DNA of 64,000 nt from CAWGYT01 sp963826795 (GTDB taxonomy: Bacteria; Planctomycetota; Planctomycetia; Pirellulales; Pirellulaceae): positions 310,001 through 374,000 of the forward strand of contig CAWGYT010000009.1 in NCBI GenBank assembly GCA_963826795.1, read 5' to 3'. Below the pieces are notes generated by a model, which was not told the DNA's origin, searched no databases, and saw nothing but the letters and a program-made list of their open reading frames with translations. Positions 1 to 8,976 of the stretch are shown here, in pieces (position 1 is the first letter of the stretch; each line of letters opens with the position of its first letter). The position numbers and the translations under genes were made by a program.

Positions 1-1578
1 GACGACGTCCTGGATGTCGGCGAGCCGACGACATTGACGCTCACGGACGGCTCCTATTCATTCGTTGATCTTGAGTCCGGAGCGTATGTCGTCCGGGAAG
101 TTGTTCCCGATGGATACGTTTCGACGTTCCCCCAAACGGTGGGTGGTGATCTTCGTCCGGGAGGGACAAGTAACGATCCGGTCGGCCTGGTGACGCCATC
201 CGTGATTGACATTTCATTGGCCGAAGGAGAAACCCACACGCAAACCGTTAGCTTGACGTTGCCAACGACCGGCGCGTTGACGAATATGGTCGATGTGTTT
301 CTGTTGTTCGACGATACGGGAAGCTTCACATCGAACAGTCCCATCGTTCGTGCGGCGTTTCCCAGTATCATTTCGGAACTGCAAACGAGATTGTCGGGGA
401 TTGATCTCGGCTTCGGCGTCGGGCGGCTCGAAGAATATGGCAATTTCGCCGCGGAGTACTCGACAGGTCGGCCGTTCGTCTTGAATCAGCCGATCATTGC
501 TTCCGATGTGACCGACTTCTCCACTTCGATTCAAGCGGCACTTGACCGGGTCGCTCCCGGCTATGGTGGTGACCAACCGGAAACGGTCATCGAGGCCCTT
601 TATCAGATGGTGACTGGTGCAGGATTCGATGGAGACAACAATGGCTCGTTGCTTGACAGTGGTCCCGCCGGCTTGGCATCGACGCAAATTAATCCTGGCG
701 ACAGTGGCGATGTGCCACCCTTCTCGTCGTTCGTCGCCGATCCGACCAACGGTGTGCTTCCCGCATCAGGGACGATCGGAGGAGCAGGCTTCCGCTCGGG
801 CGCATTGCCGATCATCATTACTGCGACAGATACAGGTTTTGCCTACCAATCGAAGGGTGAGACCGATCTCATTGGAGTCGATCCGACTCCTGTGCCGGCA
901 TCGGAAGTCACGTACAACGGTCGTGGTACGACTCCGTTCGACAGTGGCGCGGGAATTCAAGAAACCATCACTGGTTTGAATGCCCTGGGCGCACTAGTGA
1001 TTGGATTGGGAACAAACCCCCAGAGAACGCAAGACCCTCGGATTGGACTTGAAGCGCTCGCAACCCTGACCGGGGCCGTCAACCGAACGACGAACACGAT
1101 CCCCAATGGAACACCAGAGCAGATCATGCCCGGCGATCCGTTCTACTTCATGATTGGCTCGGGCGGTGATCCACTGGTCTTAAACATCGCGGACGGTATC
1201 GTCGCGGCGATTGAGGGAGCCGTGACGGCAGTGAGCGTCAACGTGACGCTGCGAGCCTCTGATCCGCGCGTCCATATCGACTTCAGCCCCGGTGTGATCA
1301 ACGGACTGGGAGCCGGAGGAACGGCCACATTTGATGTCACGTTCACAGGCGATGGACGGCCACGACGCTTTGACCTGCAATTCGTCCGCGAAGGAACCGA
1401 CGTCGTGCTAGGGTCGATTCCGGTCGTGCTCAGTACACCGATTCCGGGAGACGGCTATGAGTTCGAGGACTGCGAAGACGGGGAACACAGCCAGGGGATC
1501 GACTTTGGGAATCAACGTCTGGACGGGTTCGTTCCGAATGTCGCGCAAGCTTTACCATTGGAGCCGACCAGGTCGTAA
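1..1578 (+). CDS. Giant surface protein, N-terminal segment (SdrD-like and VWA-like), 5' partial and 3' frameshifted
   Basis: The reading frame is open from base 1, so the gene starts outside the window. The first residues (DGSYSFVDLESGAYVVREVV) look like an SdrD-B/Cna-B type beta domain. A von Willebrand A-like domain follows, with 'DVFLLFDDTGSF' as a MIDAS-like strand (D-x-T-G-S rather than the usual DxSxS). The frame ends at a stop at 1576-1578, but the protein continues without interruption one frame over: 'ASFTIGADQVVTEDSG' reads in the frame of the next segment from about 1545. One base has therefore been lost or gained near 1545. With the next two segments this is one very large secreted protein, probably cell-surface. 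The domain assignment is by eye; the frameshift is seen directly. Confidence 0.75.
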   Translation, partial: DDVLDVGEPTTLTLTDGSYSFVDLESGAYVVREVVPDGYVSTFPQTVGGDLRPGGTSNDPVGLVTPSVIDISLAEGETHTQTVSLTLPTTGALTNMVDVFLLFDDTGSFTSNSPIVRAAFPSIISELQTRLSGIDLGFGVGRLEEYGNFAAEYSTGRPFVLNQPIIASDVTDFSTSIQAALDRVAPGYGGDQPETVIEALYQMVTGAGFDGDNNGSLLDSGPAGLASTQINPGDSGDVPPFSSFVADPTNGVLPASGTIGGAGFRSGALPIIITATDTGFAYQSKGETDLIGVDPTPVPASEVTYNGRGTTPFDSGAGIQETITGLNALGALVIGLGTNPQRTQDPRIGLEALATLTGAVNRTTNTIPNGTPEQIMPGDPFYFMIGSGGDPLVLNIADGIVAAIEGAVTAVSVNVTLRASDPRVHIDFSPGVINGLGAGGTATFDVTFTGDGRPRRFDLQFVREGTDVVLGSIPVVLSTPIPGDGYEFEDCEDGEHSQGIDFGNQRLDGFVPNVAQALPLEPTRS

Positions 1579-3479
1579 CCGAAGACTCGGGCGCACAAAC
1601 CGTCAGTGTGTGGGCGATGAACATCAGCCCTGGTCCCAGCACCGAAATGAGCCAAACGGTCGATTTTATTGTCAGCAACGACAACCCGGCCCTATTTGAG
1701 AGCCAACCTGCTATCTCTCCCGAGGGCGCACTTACTTACACACCTGCTGTCGATGCGTTTGGAGAGGCCAACGTCACAGTGCAACTGCACGATGATGGAG
1801 GAACGGCTGGTGGAGGAATCGACACGAGCGTACCCCAGATGTTCCTCGTGACGGTCAGTCCCGTGAACGATGCCCCGATCTCGGCGGACGATTCGTACGC
1901 GACGAGCGAAGACACGCCGTTGACGATTTTGGCCCCGGCGGGCGTGTTGGCCAACGACAGCGATGTGGATGGCGACGCCCTGGAGGCGGTGCTGGATTCG
2001 GGTCCGAGCTATGGCCTGGTGACGCTGAACGTGGATGGTTCGTTCAGCTACACGCCGGACGCGAGCTTCAGCGGCGAGGATCGCTTTGTCTATCACGCGA
2101 CGGACGGTGCGTTGGACTCGGCTCCGGCGACGGTCCTCGTGACGGTCAGTCCCGTGAACGATGCCCCGATCTCGGCGGACGATTCGTACGCGACGAGCGA
2201 AGACACGCCGTTGACGATTTTGGCCCCGGCGGGCGTGTTGGCCAACGACAGCGATGTGGATGGCGACGCCCTGGAGGCGGTGCTGGATTCGGGTCCGAGC
2301 CATGGCCTGGTGACGCTGAACCTGGATGGTTCGTTCAGCTACACGCCGGACGCGAGCTTCAGCGGCGAGGATCGCTTTGTCTATCACGCGACGGACGGTG
2401 CGTTGGACTCGGCTCCGGCGACGGTCCTCGTGACGGTCAGTCCCGTGAACGATGCCCCGATCTCGGCGGACGATTCGTACGCGACGAGCGAAGACACGCC
2501 GTTGACGATTTTGGCCCCGGCGGGCGTGTTGGCCAACGACAGCGATGTGGATGGCGACGCCCTGGAGGCGGTGCTGGATTCGGGTCCGAGCCATGGCCTG
2601 GTGACGCTGAACCTGGATGGTTCGTTCAGCTACACGCCGGACGCGAGCTTCAGCGGCGAGGATCGCTTTGTCTATCACGCGACGGACGGTGCGTTGGACT
2701 CGGCTCCGGCGACGGTCCTCGTGACGGTCAGTCCCGTGAACGATGCCCCGATCTCGGCGGACGATTCGTACGCGACGAGCGAAGACACGCCGTTGACGAT
2801 TTTGGCCCCGGCGGGCGTGTTGGCCAACGACAGCGATGTGGATGGCGACGCCCTGGAGGCGGTGCTGGATTCGGGTCCGAGCCATGGCCTGGTGACGCTG
2901 AACCTGGATGGTTCGTTCAGCTACACGCCGGACGCGAGCTTCAGCGGCGAGGACCACTTTGTCTATCACGCGACGGACGGTGCGTTGGACTCGGCTCCGG
3001 CGACGGTCCTCGTGACGGTCAGTCCCGTGAACGATGCCCCGATCTCGGCGGACGATTCGTACGCGACGAGCGAAGACACGCCGTTGACGATTTTGGCCGC
3101 GGCGGGCGTGTTGGCCAACGACAGCGATGTGGATGGCGACGCCCTGGAGGCGGTGCTGGATTCGGGTCCGAGCCATGGCCTGGTGACGCTGAACGTGGAT
3201 GGTTCGTTCAGCTACACGCCGGACGCGAGCTTCAGCGGCGAGGACCGCTTTGTCTATCACGCGACGGACGGTGCGTTGGACTCGGCTCCGGCGACGGTCC
3301 TCGTGACGGTCAGTCCCGTGAACGATGCCCCGATCTCGGCGGACGATTCCTACGCGACCGACGAAGACACGCCGTTGACGATTTTGGCGGCGGCGGGCGT
3401 GCTGGCCAACGACAGCGATGTGGATGGCGACGCGCTGGACGGCGGTGCTGGATTGCGGGTCCGAGCCATGGCGTGGTGA
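1548..3479 (+). CDS. Giant surface protein, middle segment: cadherin-like tandem repeats
   Basis: Continuation of the preceding segment after the frameshift near 1545. A short Ig-like stretch (EDSGAQTVSVWAMNISPG) leads into 97-residue repeats starting 'VNDAPISADDSYATSEDTPL' and containing 'GVLANDSDVDGDAL' and 'GSFSYTPD'. These are the bacterial cadherin-like / VCBS-type repeats found in large adhesins. Repeat units begin at 1863, 2154, 2445, 2736, 3027 and 3318, exactly 291 bases apart. The frame breaks at about 3437 in unit 6, where one extra base turns ALEAVL into ALDGGAG; the stop at 3477-3479 is a consequence. The role is inferred as surface adhesion or cell-cell contact. Confidence 0.8.
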   Translation, partial: SFTIGADQVVTEDSGAQTVSVWAMNISPGPSTEMSQTVDFIVSNDNPALFESQPAISPEGALTYTPAVDAFGEANVTVQLHDDGGTAGGGIDTSVPQMFLVTVSPVNDAPISADDSYATSEDTPLTILAPAGVLANDSDVDGDALEAVLDSGPSYGLVTLNVDGSFSYTPDASFSGEDRFVYHATDGALDSAPATVLVTVSPVNDAPISADDSYATSEDTPLTILAPAGVLANDSDVDGDALEAVLDSGPSHGLVTLNLDGSFSYTPDASFSGEDRFVYHATDGALDSAPATVLVTVSPVNDAPISADDSYATSEDTPLTILAPAGVLANDSDVDGDALEAVLDSGPSHGLVTLNLDGSFSYTPDASFSGEDRFVYHATDGALDSAPATVLVTVSPVNDAPISADDSYATSEDTPLTILAPAGVLANDSDVDGDALEAVLDSGPSHGLVTLNLDGSFSYTPDASFSGEDHFVYHATDGALDSAPATVLVTVSPVNDAPISADDSYATSEDTPLTILAAAGVLANDSDVDGDALEAVLDSGPSHGLVTLNVDGSFSYTPDASFSGEDRFVYHATDGALDSAPATVLVTVSPVNDAPISADDSYATDEDTPLTILAAAGVLANDSDVDGDALDGGAGLRVRAMAW

Positions 3480-4492
3480 CGCTGAACCTGGATGGTTCGT
3501 TCAGCTACACGCCGGACGCGAGCTTCAGCGGCGACGGATCAGCTTTGTCTATCACGGCCGACGGACGGTGCGTTGGACTCGGCTCCGGCGACGGTCCTCG
3601 TGACGGTCAATGCCGTGAACGATGCCCCGATCTCGGCGGACGATTCGTACGCGATCGAGCGAAGACACGCCGTTGACGATTTGGCGCCGGCGGGCGTGCT
3701 GGCCAACGACAGCGACGTGGACGGCGACGCGCTGGACGGCGGTGCTGGACAGCGGGTCCGAGCCATGGCCTGGTGACGCTGAACGCGGACGGTTCGTTCA
3801 GCTACACGCCGGACGCGGGCTTCAGCGGCGACGGACCGCTTTGTCTATCACGGCCGACGGACGGTGCGGTGGACTCGGCTCCGGCGACGGTTCTCGTGAC
3901 GGTCAGTCCCGTGAACGATGCCCCGATCTCGGCGGACGATGCGTACGCGACGAGCGAAGACACGCCGTTGACGATCTTGGCCCCGGCGGGCGTGCTGGCC
4001 AACGACAGCGATGTGGATGGCGACGCCCTGGAGGCGGTGCTGGATTCGGGTCCGAGCCATGGCCTGGTGACGCTGAACGTGGATGGTTCATTCAGCTACA
4101 CGCCGGACGCGAGCTTCAGCGGCGAGGATCGCTTTGTCTATCACGCGACGGACGGTGCGTTGGACTCGGCTCCGGCGACGGTCCTCGTGACGGTCAGTCC
4201 CGTGAACGATGCCCCGATCTCGGCGGACGATTCGTACGCGACGAGCGAAGACACGCCGTTGACGATTTTGGCCCCGGCGGGCGTGTTGGCCAACGACAGC
4301 GATGTGGATGGCGACGCCCTGGAGGCGGTGCTGGATTCGGGTCCGAGCCATGGCCTGGTGACGCTGAACGTGGATGGTTCGTTCAGCTACACGCCGGACG
4401 CGGGCTTCAGCGGCGAGGACCACTTTGTCTATCACGCGTCGGACGGCTCCACGATATCAACGGAGGCGATCGTTACGATCCACGTATCGCCG
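1863..4492 (+). repeat. Nine tandem 291-bp units encoding 97-residue cadherin-like domains
   Basis: Unit starts, taken at the codons for VNDAP, are 1863, 2154, 2445, 2736, 3027, 3318, 3615, 3911 and 4202. Seven units are exactly 291 bases; units 6 and 7 are 297 and 296. The standard units differ by only a handful of bases (for example agctat/agccat and gtggat/ctggat), which implies recent amplification or gene conversion. Units 6 and 7 carry many single-base indels, several of them shared by both. Confidence 0.95.
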
Positions 4493-5371
4493 GGAGCGGA
4501 GCCGGGCGTCACCAAATTCTTCGTTGTCGATCGAGGCACGCATGGCACATTCAAGTACGACGAATTCGGCAACTCGCGTGGCGACAGTCCCCTGAATTCT
4601 GAAGACAAAGAGCCGCGCGGCATCGCTGCGAATCCCGATGGTTCGACTTTCTGGGTTGTCGACGAAAAGGGCGAAGTGTTCGTTTACGACAATCGAGGCG
4701 ACCTGCTTGGCTCATGGGAAGTTGAAGGAGTCGATAAGCTCGAGGGGATTACCGTCGACGGTAATGACCTGTGGGCTGTCGATCGTGGCGAAGGCCGTGT
4801 TTACCGTTTTGAAGGCGCTGCGTCACTTCGCTCAGGACACGCGAAACCCACGTCAAGTTTCCGTTTGGCACGCGGAAACCGGAGGCCCATGGATTTGGTG
4901 ACCGACGGATCGTATATCTGGGTCGTCAACGACGGCCACGATTTCGACTCGGTCTATCGATACGACACTAAGGGGAACCCTGCGGGAAGTTGGCAGATTG
5001 ATCCCGAGAATTCGGAACCGACGGGATTGACGATTGATCCGCATGATGTGAACGACATTTGGATCGTTGATGCACATAGTCACTCGATCTATCAATATTA
5101 CGGGGCGACAGGCCGATCTGACGGTGAACAGCCGGCGAACGTCACCATGCCTCTGGCGGCGACGAACCTCAATCCGCAGGGCATCGCCGATCCTCGACCG
5201 GCAATGGAACGCGGCGTGGACGACGTGATTCCCGCAGATTTTTCAGCGATTGCCGCGGCGGTTCACGACGCATTCTTCAGCGAGTATTCTGAGAGCGATG
5301 ATCTCGATCGCGAATCGACCGTCGACAACTTGGACAACCTGCTTTCGGACGCTTGCGAATTCGATTTCTAA
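3773..5371 (+). CDS. Giant surface protein, C-terminal segment: cadherin-like repeats and NHL-like propeller
   Basis: Third segment of the same broken gene. After the damaged units 6 and 7 the correct frame resumes at about 3870 and reads two clean cadherin-like repeats (units 8 and 9). A roughly 250-residue domain follows with recurring blades such as 'FFVVDRGTHGTFKYDEFGN', 'STFWVVDEKGEVFVYDNRG', 'DLWAVDRGEGRVYRFEG' and 'DIWIVDAHSHSIYQYYG', typical of an NHL/SMP-30-like beta-propeller. The C-terminus (SDACEFDF) has no PEP-CTERM or LPXTG sorting signal that I recognise. The ATG at 3773 is only the first start in this open stretch, not a genuine initiation site. Confidence 0.8.
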   Translation: MTLNADGSFSYTPDAGFSGDGPLCLSRPTDGAVDSAPATVLVTVSPVNDAPISADDAYATSEDTPLTILAPAGVLANDSDVDGDALEAVLDSGPSHGLVTLNVDGSFSYTPDASFSGEDRFVYHATDGALDSAPATVLVTVSPVNDAPISADDSYATSEDTPLTILAPAGVLANDSDVDGDALEAVLDSGPSHGLVTLNVDGSFSYTPDAGFSGEDHFVYHASDGSTISTEAIVTIHVSPGAEPGVTKFFVVDRGTHGTFKYDEFGNSRGDSPLNSEDKEPRGIAANPDGSTFWVVDEKGEVFVYDNRGDLLGSWEVEGVDKLEGITVDGNDLWAVDRGEGRVYRFEGAASLRSGHAKPTSSFRLARGNRRPMDLVTDGSYIWVVNDGHDFDSVYRYDTKGNPAGSWQIDPENSEPTGLTIDPHDVNDIWIVDAHSHSIYQYYGATGRSDGEQPANVTMPLAATNLNPQGIADPRPAMERGVDDVIPADFSAIAAAVHDAFFSEYSESDDLDRESTVDNLDNLLSDACEFDF

Positions 5372-5468
5372 ATTAGCGAGCGAGATCTTGCGACAGATCC
5401 ACGAACTGTATTGATTCGACTGTTCGATTTGTATTGAGTGGTCTTCAGTCCAAGTCTTTGATCGGGTG

Positions 5469-5630
5469 ATGCCGAGATTGGAACGGTTTATGGAGCCGTT
5501 TGTGGCGACGCTCGTTCGCAAGTAACAGGTCGATCACGCGCGCACGTTTGTCCAAGGTCTTCACTAGGACGTGGAGCTGGCTGAGTTCGCCCGCGTCGCC
5601 AAGGCCGAACACCGCATCGAGGAATGAATG
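5469..5630 (+). pseudogene. Transposase N-terminal remnant (IS701-like), degenerate
   Basis: Starting at ATG 5469, one frame reads MPRLERFMEPFVATLVRK, stop, QVDHARTFVQGLH, stop, DVELAEFARVAKAEHRIEE, stop. Apart from the stops it resembles the N-terminus of IS701-type DDE transposases (a helix ending ...FVATLVRxEQ, then HARTYVQGLLSDVE). The whole 5372-5721 gap holds nothing else I can identify. Similarity is from memory only, so the family name is tentative. Confidence 0.45.
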
Positions 5631-5721
5631 GACTCCCGCGATCACCGTGCAACAGAGCCGCGAAGGGATTTCCGACATCCTCCTCGGTGTTCTCTGTGCC
5701 GCTTTTTCGGAACCAGATGGT

Positions 5722-7128
5722 CTAAACCAATTCTTCCAACGCTCGCCCTTCGTCTAATAAATACTGAGGTCGCCCGGTAGGATCGTTGAGGGTGACTCGA
5801 TGGGGATCGATGCCCAGGTTATGGTACAACGTGGCGAAGACATCTTTGTAGCTGACCGGCCGTGAAACGACCGTGCTGGCGGTACGGTCGGTGGAACCGA
5901 TCACCTGTCCGGCGCGAATTCCGCCTCCCGCAAGGATAGCAGGACCGACTCGCGGCCAATGGTCACGTCCGCCTTGATGATTGATCTTGGGGGTTCGACC
6001 AAATTCGCCCCAAGCGATGACGGTCACGTCGTCCAACATGCCACGCTCCTCCAGATCGCGGATTAACGCCTCCAGGCCCAGGTCCAGAATGGGCAGCATG
6101 TAGCGCATCCGCGTGAAGTTGTCGGAGTGTGTATCGAAGTCGCCAAACGAGACACTGACGCAGCGCACGCCGGCTTCGACAAGGCGTCGAGCAAGCAGCA
6201 ACTTGCGCATTGATCGATGATCGTCGGCCGTCGTGAAGCGGCTAACGGTTGGCTCGGGTGCGGTGTACCTTTGCAATTCTCGCGGGTCCACCTGGCTGAG
6301 ATCCAAGGCGTCCGCCAATCGACCGGAGGTGAGAATCTGAGCAGCTTGCTGGTGAAATCGATCCATCGCATCCATCATCCCGCTCGCGTCCAGATCCCGC
6401 TTGATGCGATCCAGTCCGGCCAGCAGTTTCGCGCGATCATCCAGTCGCCGAACGTCCAGCCCGGCGGTCAGCGTCAGGCTGGCCGAATGGTTGGGACCCA
6501 AGTTCGCCAGTTCCTTTTTCATTCCGTCTTCCAGCGGTCGAGGAAAAACGCGGGAGATGTCTGGGCGAAACGGCTTGTAGGAGGGACCCAGAAAACCTGG
6601 CCGCGCGCTATCGCGGACCAACGGTCGGCCCTGCATGAGGTCGACGAAGCAGGGAGTCGTGTCATTCGCGGATCCACGCAACTTCGTCACGACGCAGCCC
6701 ATCGCAGGCCGCCCACCCAGCGACGCGAGGCTCGTGTCATCGAATCCGGACATGCACTGGAACGCGTCGTGCCTTCCGGCCGCGCCGACGAGTGATCGAA
6801 TAAACGCGAAGCGGTCTGCGATCCCGGCGATCCGCGGCATCAATTCGCAAATCTGAAAACCGGGAATTCGCGTGGCGATGGGGCGGAACTCCCCCCGAAT
6901 CTCCAGGGGTGCCTGCGGCTTCAAGTCGATCGTATCCATCTGAGGCGGACCACCATCCAGGTGGATGTTGATGATCGCCTTGCTCGACGAACCGATTCCC
7001 TGCTCGGACTCCGCACGAAGCAAGCTGGCCAGCGTCAGGCTGCTGACCCCCAAGGAGCCCGCTGTCAGAAAGTGACGTCGCGTCATCCCATCACAATGCG
7101 CGTACCTTCGTCCTCGGATTTCCAACAT
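5722..7128 (-). CDS. DUF1501 family protein with Tat signal
   Basis: A 468-residue protein beginning MLEIRGRRYAHCDGMTRRHFL, the usual planctomycete DUF1501 opening with a twin-arginine motif (TRRHFL) followed by a hydrophobic stretch. Later motifs fit this sulfatase-like (alkaline phosphatase fold) family: 'NIHLDGGPPQMDTIDLKP', 'DDVTVIAWGEFGRTPKIN' and 'GGRDHWPRVGPAILAGGG'. The start is taken at 7128 because 'ggaggcgagaaaATG' gives a good ribosome binding site; the open frame extends upstream to 7239 with no support. DUF1501 proteins are probably exported, usually sit beside PSCyt/PSD1 proteins, and have no settled substrate. This copy has no PSD1 partner nearby. Confidence 0.9.
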   Translation of the reverse strand: MLEIRGRRYAHCDGMTRRHFLTAGSLGVSSLTLASLLRAESEQGIGSSSKAIINIHLDGGPPQMDTIDLKPQAPLEIRGEFRPIATRIPGFQICELMPRIAGIADRFAFIRSLVGAAGRHDAFQCMSGFDDTSLASLGGRPAMGCVVTKLRGSANDTTPCFVDLMQGRPLVRDSARPGFLGPSYKPFRPDISRVFPRPLEDGMKKELANLGPNHSASLTLTAGLDVRRLDDRAKLLAGLDRIKRDLDASGMMDAMDRFHQQAAQILTSGRLADALDLSQVDPRELQRYTAPEPTVSRFTTADDHRSMRKLLLARRLVEAGVRCVSVSFGDFDTHSDNFTRMRYMLPILDLGLEALIRDLEERGMLDDVTVIAWGEFGRTPKINHQGGRDHWPRVGPAILAGGGIRAGQVIGSTDRTASTVVSRPVSYKDVFATLYHNLGIDPHRVTLNDPTGRPQYLLDEGRALEELV

Positions 7129-7475
7129 TTTCTCGCCTCCGAACTTTCGTCGTCCAACTCGCCCCCCCCTGAGGCAAGCTACGTCCACTCGCACGCGTGA
7201 CGCCGACATCAGCATAGCGGTTTTCCTGGCGGATTCCACCTGCCGCCCGACGGCAGGTCGCGGCGAATACAGGTATTACGATCGCCGGAGGCGGCTCTTG
7301 GGTGGTTGGCTTGCTAGCGTCGGAATTGTGCAAATCCGATATAGGTGGCGAGCACACAAGATGGTAACTTGTCCGGCGAACGGCACGCTGGGGTCTTACG
7401 CCCCAGGCACTGTCTTGGTGTTCGGTTTTGATGGATCGAATAAAACACAGGAAGAAAAAAATCAGGAGGTATTCT
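7129..7475. other. Divergent intergenic region with two hairpins
   Basis: This 347-base stretch separates the divergent DUF1501 and DUF1571 genes and should hold both promoters. I see no convincing gene. It has a perfect 8-bp GC-rich stem at 7238-7258 (ACCTGCCG/CGGCAGGT, 5-base loop) and a shorter stem at 7388-7406 (CTGGGG/CCCCAG). Neither is followed by a T-run, so neither is called a terminator. Confidence 0.5.
7464..7469 (+). promoter_or_regulatory. Shine-Dalgarno AGGAGG that sets a GTG start
   Basis: A full consensus AGGAGG lies 6 bases before GTG at 7476. It decides the start of the DUF1571 gene, since the in-frame ATG upstream has no comparable site and would add a basic leader in front of the signal peptide. 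Confidence 0.8.
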
Positions 7476-8312
7476 GTGCGACAAGCAATGAAATTGGGCC
7501 TGGTCTTGCCAGCGATGCTCACAATGGGAGGCTTTGTCCGAGCGGCGGATTCGACGGCGGTTACTGCGACGAAAGACCAGCCGCACGTAATGCAGCAATT
7601 GCTGGACATAGCGAGCCAACGCGAGAAGGAGATTCAGAATACGATTCGGGACTATACGTGCATCATCGTCAAGCGTGAGCGAATCAAAGGAGTGATGCAG
7701 GAAAACCGTTTCATTCAGGCGAAGGTCCGTACATCCTCGATGATCGATGGGCAGAAGCAACCGCTCTCGGTCCATCTTACGTTCGGGGCACCGACGCAGG
7801 TGAAGGGCCGAGAGGTCATCTATGTCGAGGGTCAGAACAATAACGAAATGATCGTAAGACGCGGTGGTTCCAGGTTCGAATATGTGACGACCAATGTGGC
7901 TTTGGATAGTGACTTGGCTCGGACGGAAACGTTGATGCAAATCGGCCACTTGGGCTTCGATGGTATGGTATCGGAGATTGTAAAGCACCTCCGTAGCGAC
8001 ATTGCCGCGGACCCGACCAGCAGTAATACCCAGGTCCGGCTATCGCGAGAAGCGAAGATCAATGATCGCATGTGCACCTCGGTGGTGATTACTCATCCGC
8101 TTCGCGCCGACGGCCTGACGTACCACCGCGCCGAGTTCTTCGTCGACAACGAGTACCATCTGCCGGTCCGAGTGGCCGCCTATGATTGGCCGACAAGCGA
8201 AGGCGCCGAACCCGAGTTGTTGGCCGAGTTCACCTATACGAAGATCAAGATCAACGTCGGTCTCACGGACGCGGATTTCGACGCTGAAACATTGCGAACC
8301 GCGGCTCGGTAG
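7476..8312 (+). CDS. DUF1571 family exported protein
   Basis: A 278-residue protein with a clear signal peptide (MRQAMKLGLVLPAMLTMGGFVRA). After it comes a region matching DUF1571: 'REKEIQNTIRDYTCIIVKRER', 'VHLTFGAPTQVKGREVIYVEG', and a C-terminal 'EFFVDNEYHLPVRVAAYDWP' that looks like the substrate-binding strand-rich part of LolA/outer-membrane lipoprotein-carrier-like folds. The family is common in Planctomycetes and its function is unknown; a role in the periplasm or cell envelope is inferred. It starts at a GTG (7476) because of the strong ribosome binding site. Confidence 0.8.
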   Translation: MRQAMKLGLVLPAMLTMGGFVRAADSTAVTATKDQPHVMQQLLDIASQREKEIQNTIRDYTCIIVKRERIKGVMQENRFIQAKVRTSSMIDGQKQPLSVHLTFGAPTQVKGREVIYVEGQNNNEMIVRRGGSRFEYVTTNVALDSDLARTETLMQIGHLGFDGMVSEIVKHLRSDIAADPTSSNTQVRLSREAKINDRMCTSVVITHPLRADGLTYHRAEFFVDNEYHLPVRVAAYDWPTSEGAEPELLAEFTYTKIKINVGLTDADFDAETLRTAAR

Positions 8313-8342
8313 GAAGTAGATTTTCACTCGCCACTCGGCGGC

Positions 8343-8974
8343 GTGAACCCTCACCCGCTCGGCTCCCGCCCGCGGGACCCGAGCGACCTCTCCCGGCCTC
8401 GGGAGAGGTGACAACACGATGTCGCTTCTCCCCAGCGCGGGAGAAGACCGCATGTCCCTTCTCCCCAGCGCGGGAGAAGACCGCATGTCCCTTCTCCCCA
8501 GCGCGGGAGAAGGTGGCATGTCCCTTCTCCCCAGCGCGGGAGAAGGTGGCCGAAGGCCGGATGAGGGGGCGTGCGGCCTCAAGGCAGGCGTGAACCCTCA
8601 CCCGCTCGGCTCCCGCCCGCGGGACCCGAGCGACCTCTCCCGGCCTCGGGAGAGGTGACAACACGATGTCGCTTCTCCCCAGCGCGGGAGAAGACCGCAT
8701 GTCCCTTCTCCCCAGCGCGGGAGAAGATCGCATGTTCCTTCTCCCCAGCGCGGGAGAAGGTGGCCGAAGGCCGGATGAGGGGGCGTGCGGCCTCAAGGCA
8801 GGCGTGAACCCTCACCCGCTCGGCTCCCGCCCGCGGGACCCGAGCGACCTCTCCCGGCCTCGGGAGAGGTGACAACACGATGTCCCTTCTCCCCAGCGCG
8901 GGAGAAGATCGCATGTCCCTTCTCCCCAGCGCGGGAGAAGGTGGCCGAAGGCCGGATGAGGGGGCGTGCGGCCG
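8343..8974. repeat. Nested hairpin repeat block with 4, 3 and 2 inner copies
   Basis: Three outer units start at 8343, 8590 and 8804. Each opens with the same roughly 75-base segment that contains a hairpin (CTCTCCCG/CGGGAGAG), then carries a run of 33-base inner units, then closes with 'ggtggccgaaggccggatga'. Each inner unit carries a hairpin with arms CTTCTCCC and GGGAGAAG. The inner unit occurs four times in the first block (from about 8424), three in the second (about 8670) and two in the third (about 8884), so outer spacing shrinks by exactly one inner unit (247, then 214 bases). The block lies between the 3' ends of two convergent genes. Long open frames across it on both strands are by-products of 33 being a multiple of three. 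Confidence 0.95.
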
Positions 8975-8976
8975 TT

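Noticed and set aside
1692..3260. A 522-codon open frame on the minus strand
   Set aside because: It lies wholly antisense to the cadherin array and its 97-residue period (RRVIDKAILAAEARV...) is only the reverse reading of that repeat.
8263..8914. Overlapping open frames on both strands with repeated SPALGRR or MSLLPSAGE peptides
   Set aside because: They arise because the 33-base hairpin unit has no stops and is a multiple of three; composition and lack of a start context speak against translation.
8424..8940. Possible CRISPR array
   Set aside because: Repeat and intervening bases are all repetitive; there are no unique spacers and no cas genes nearby.
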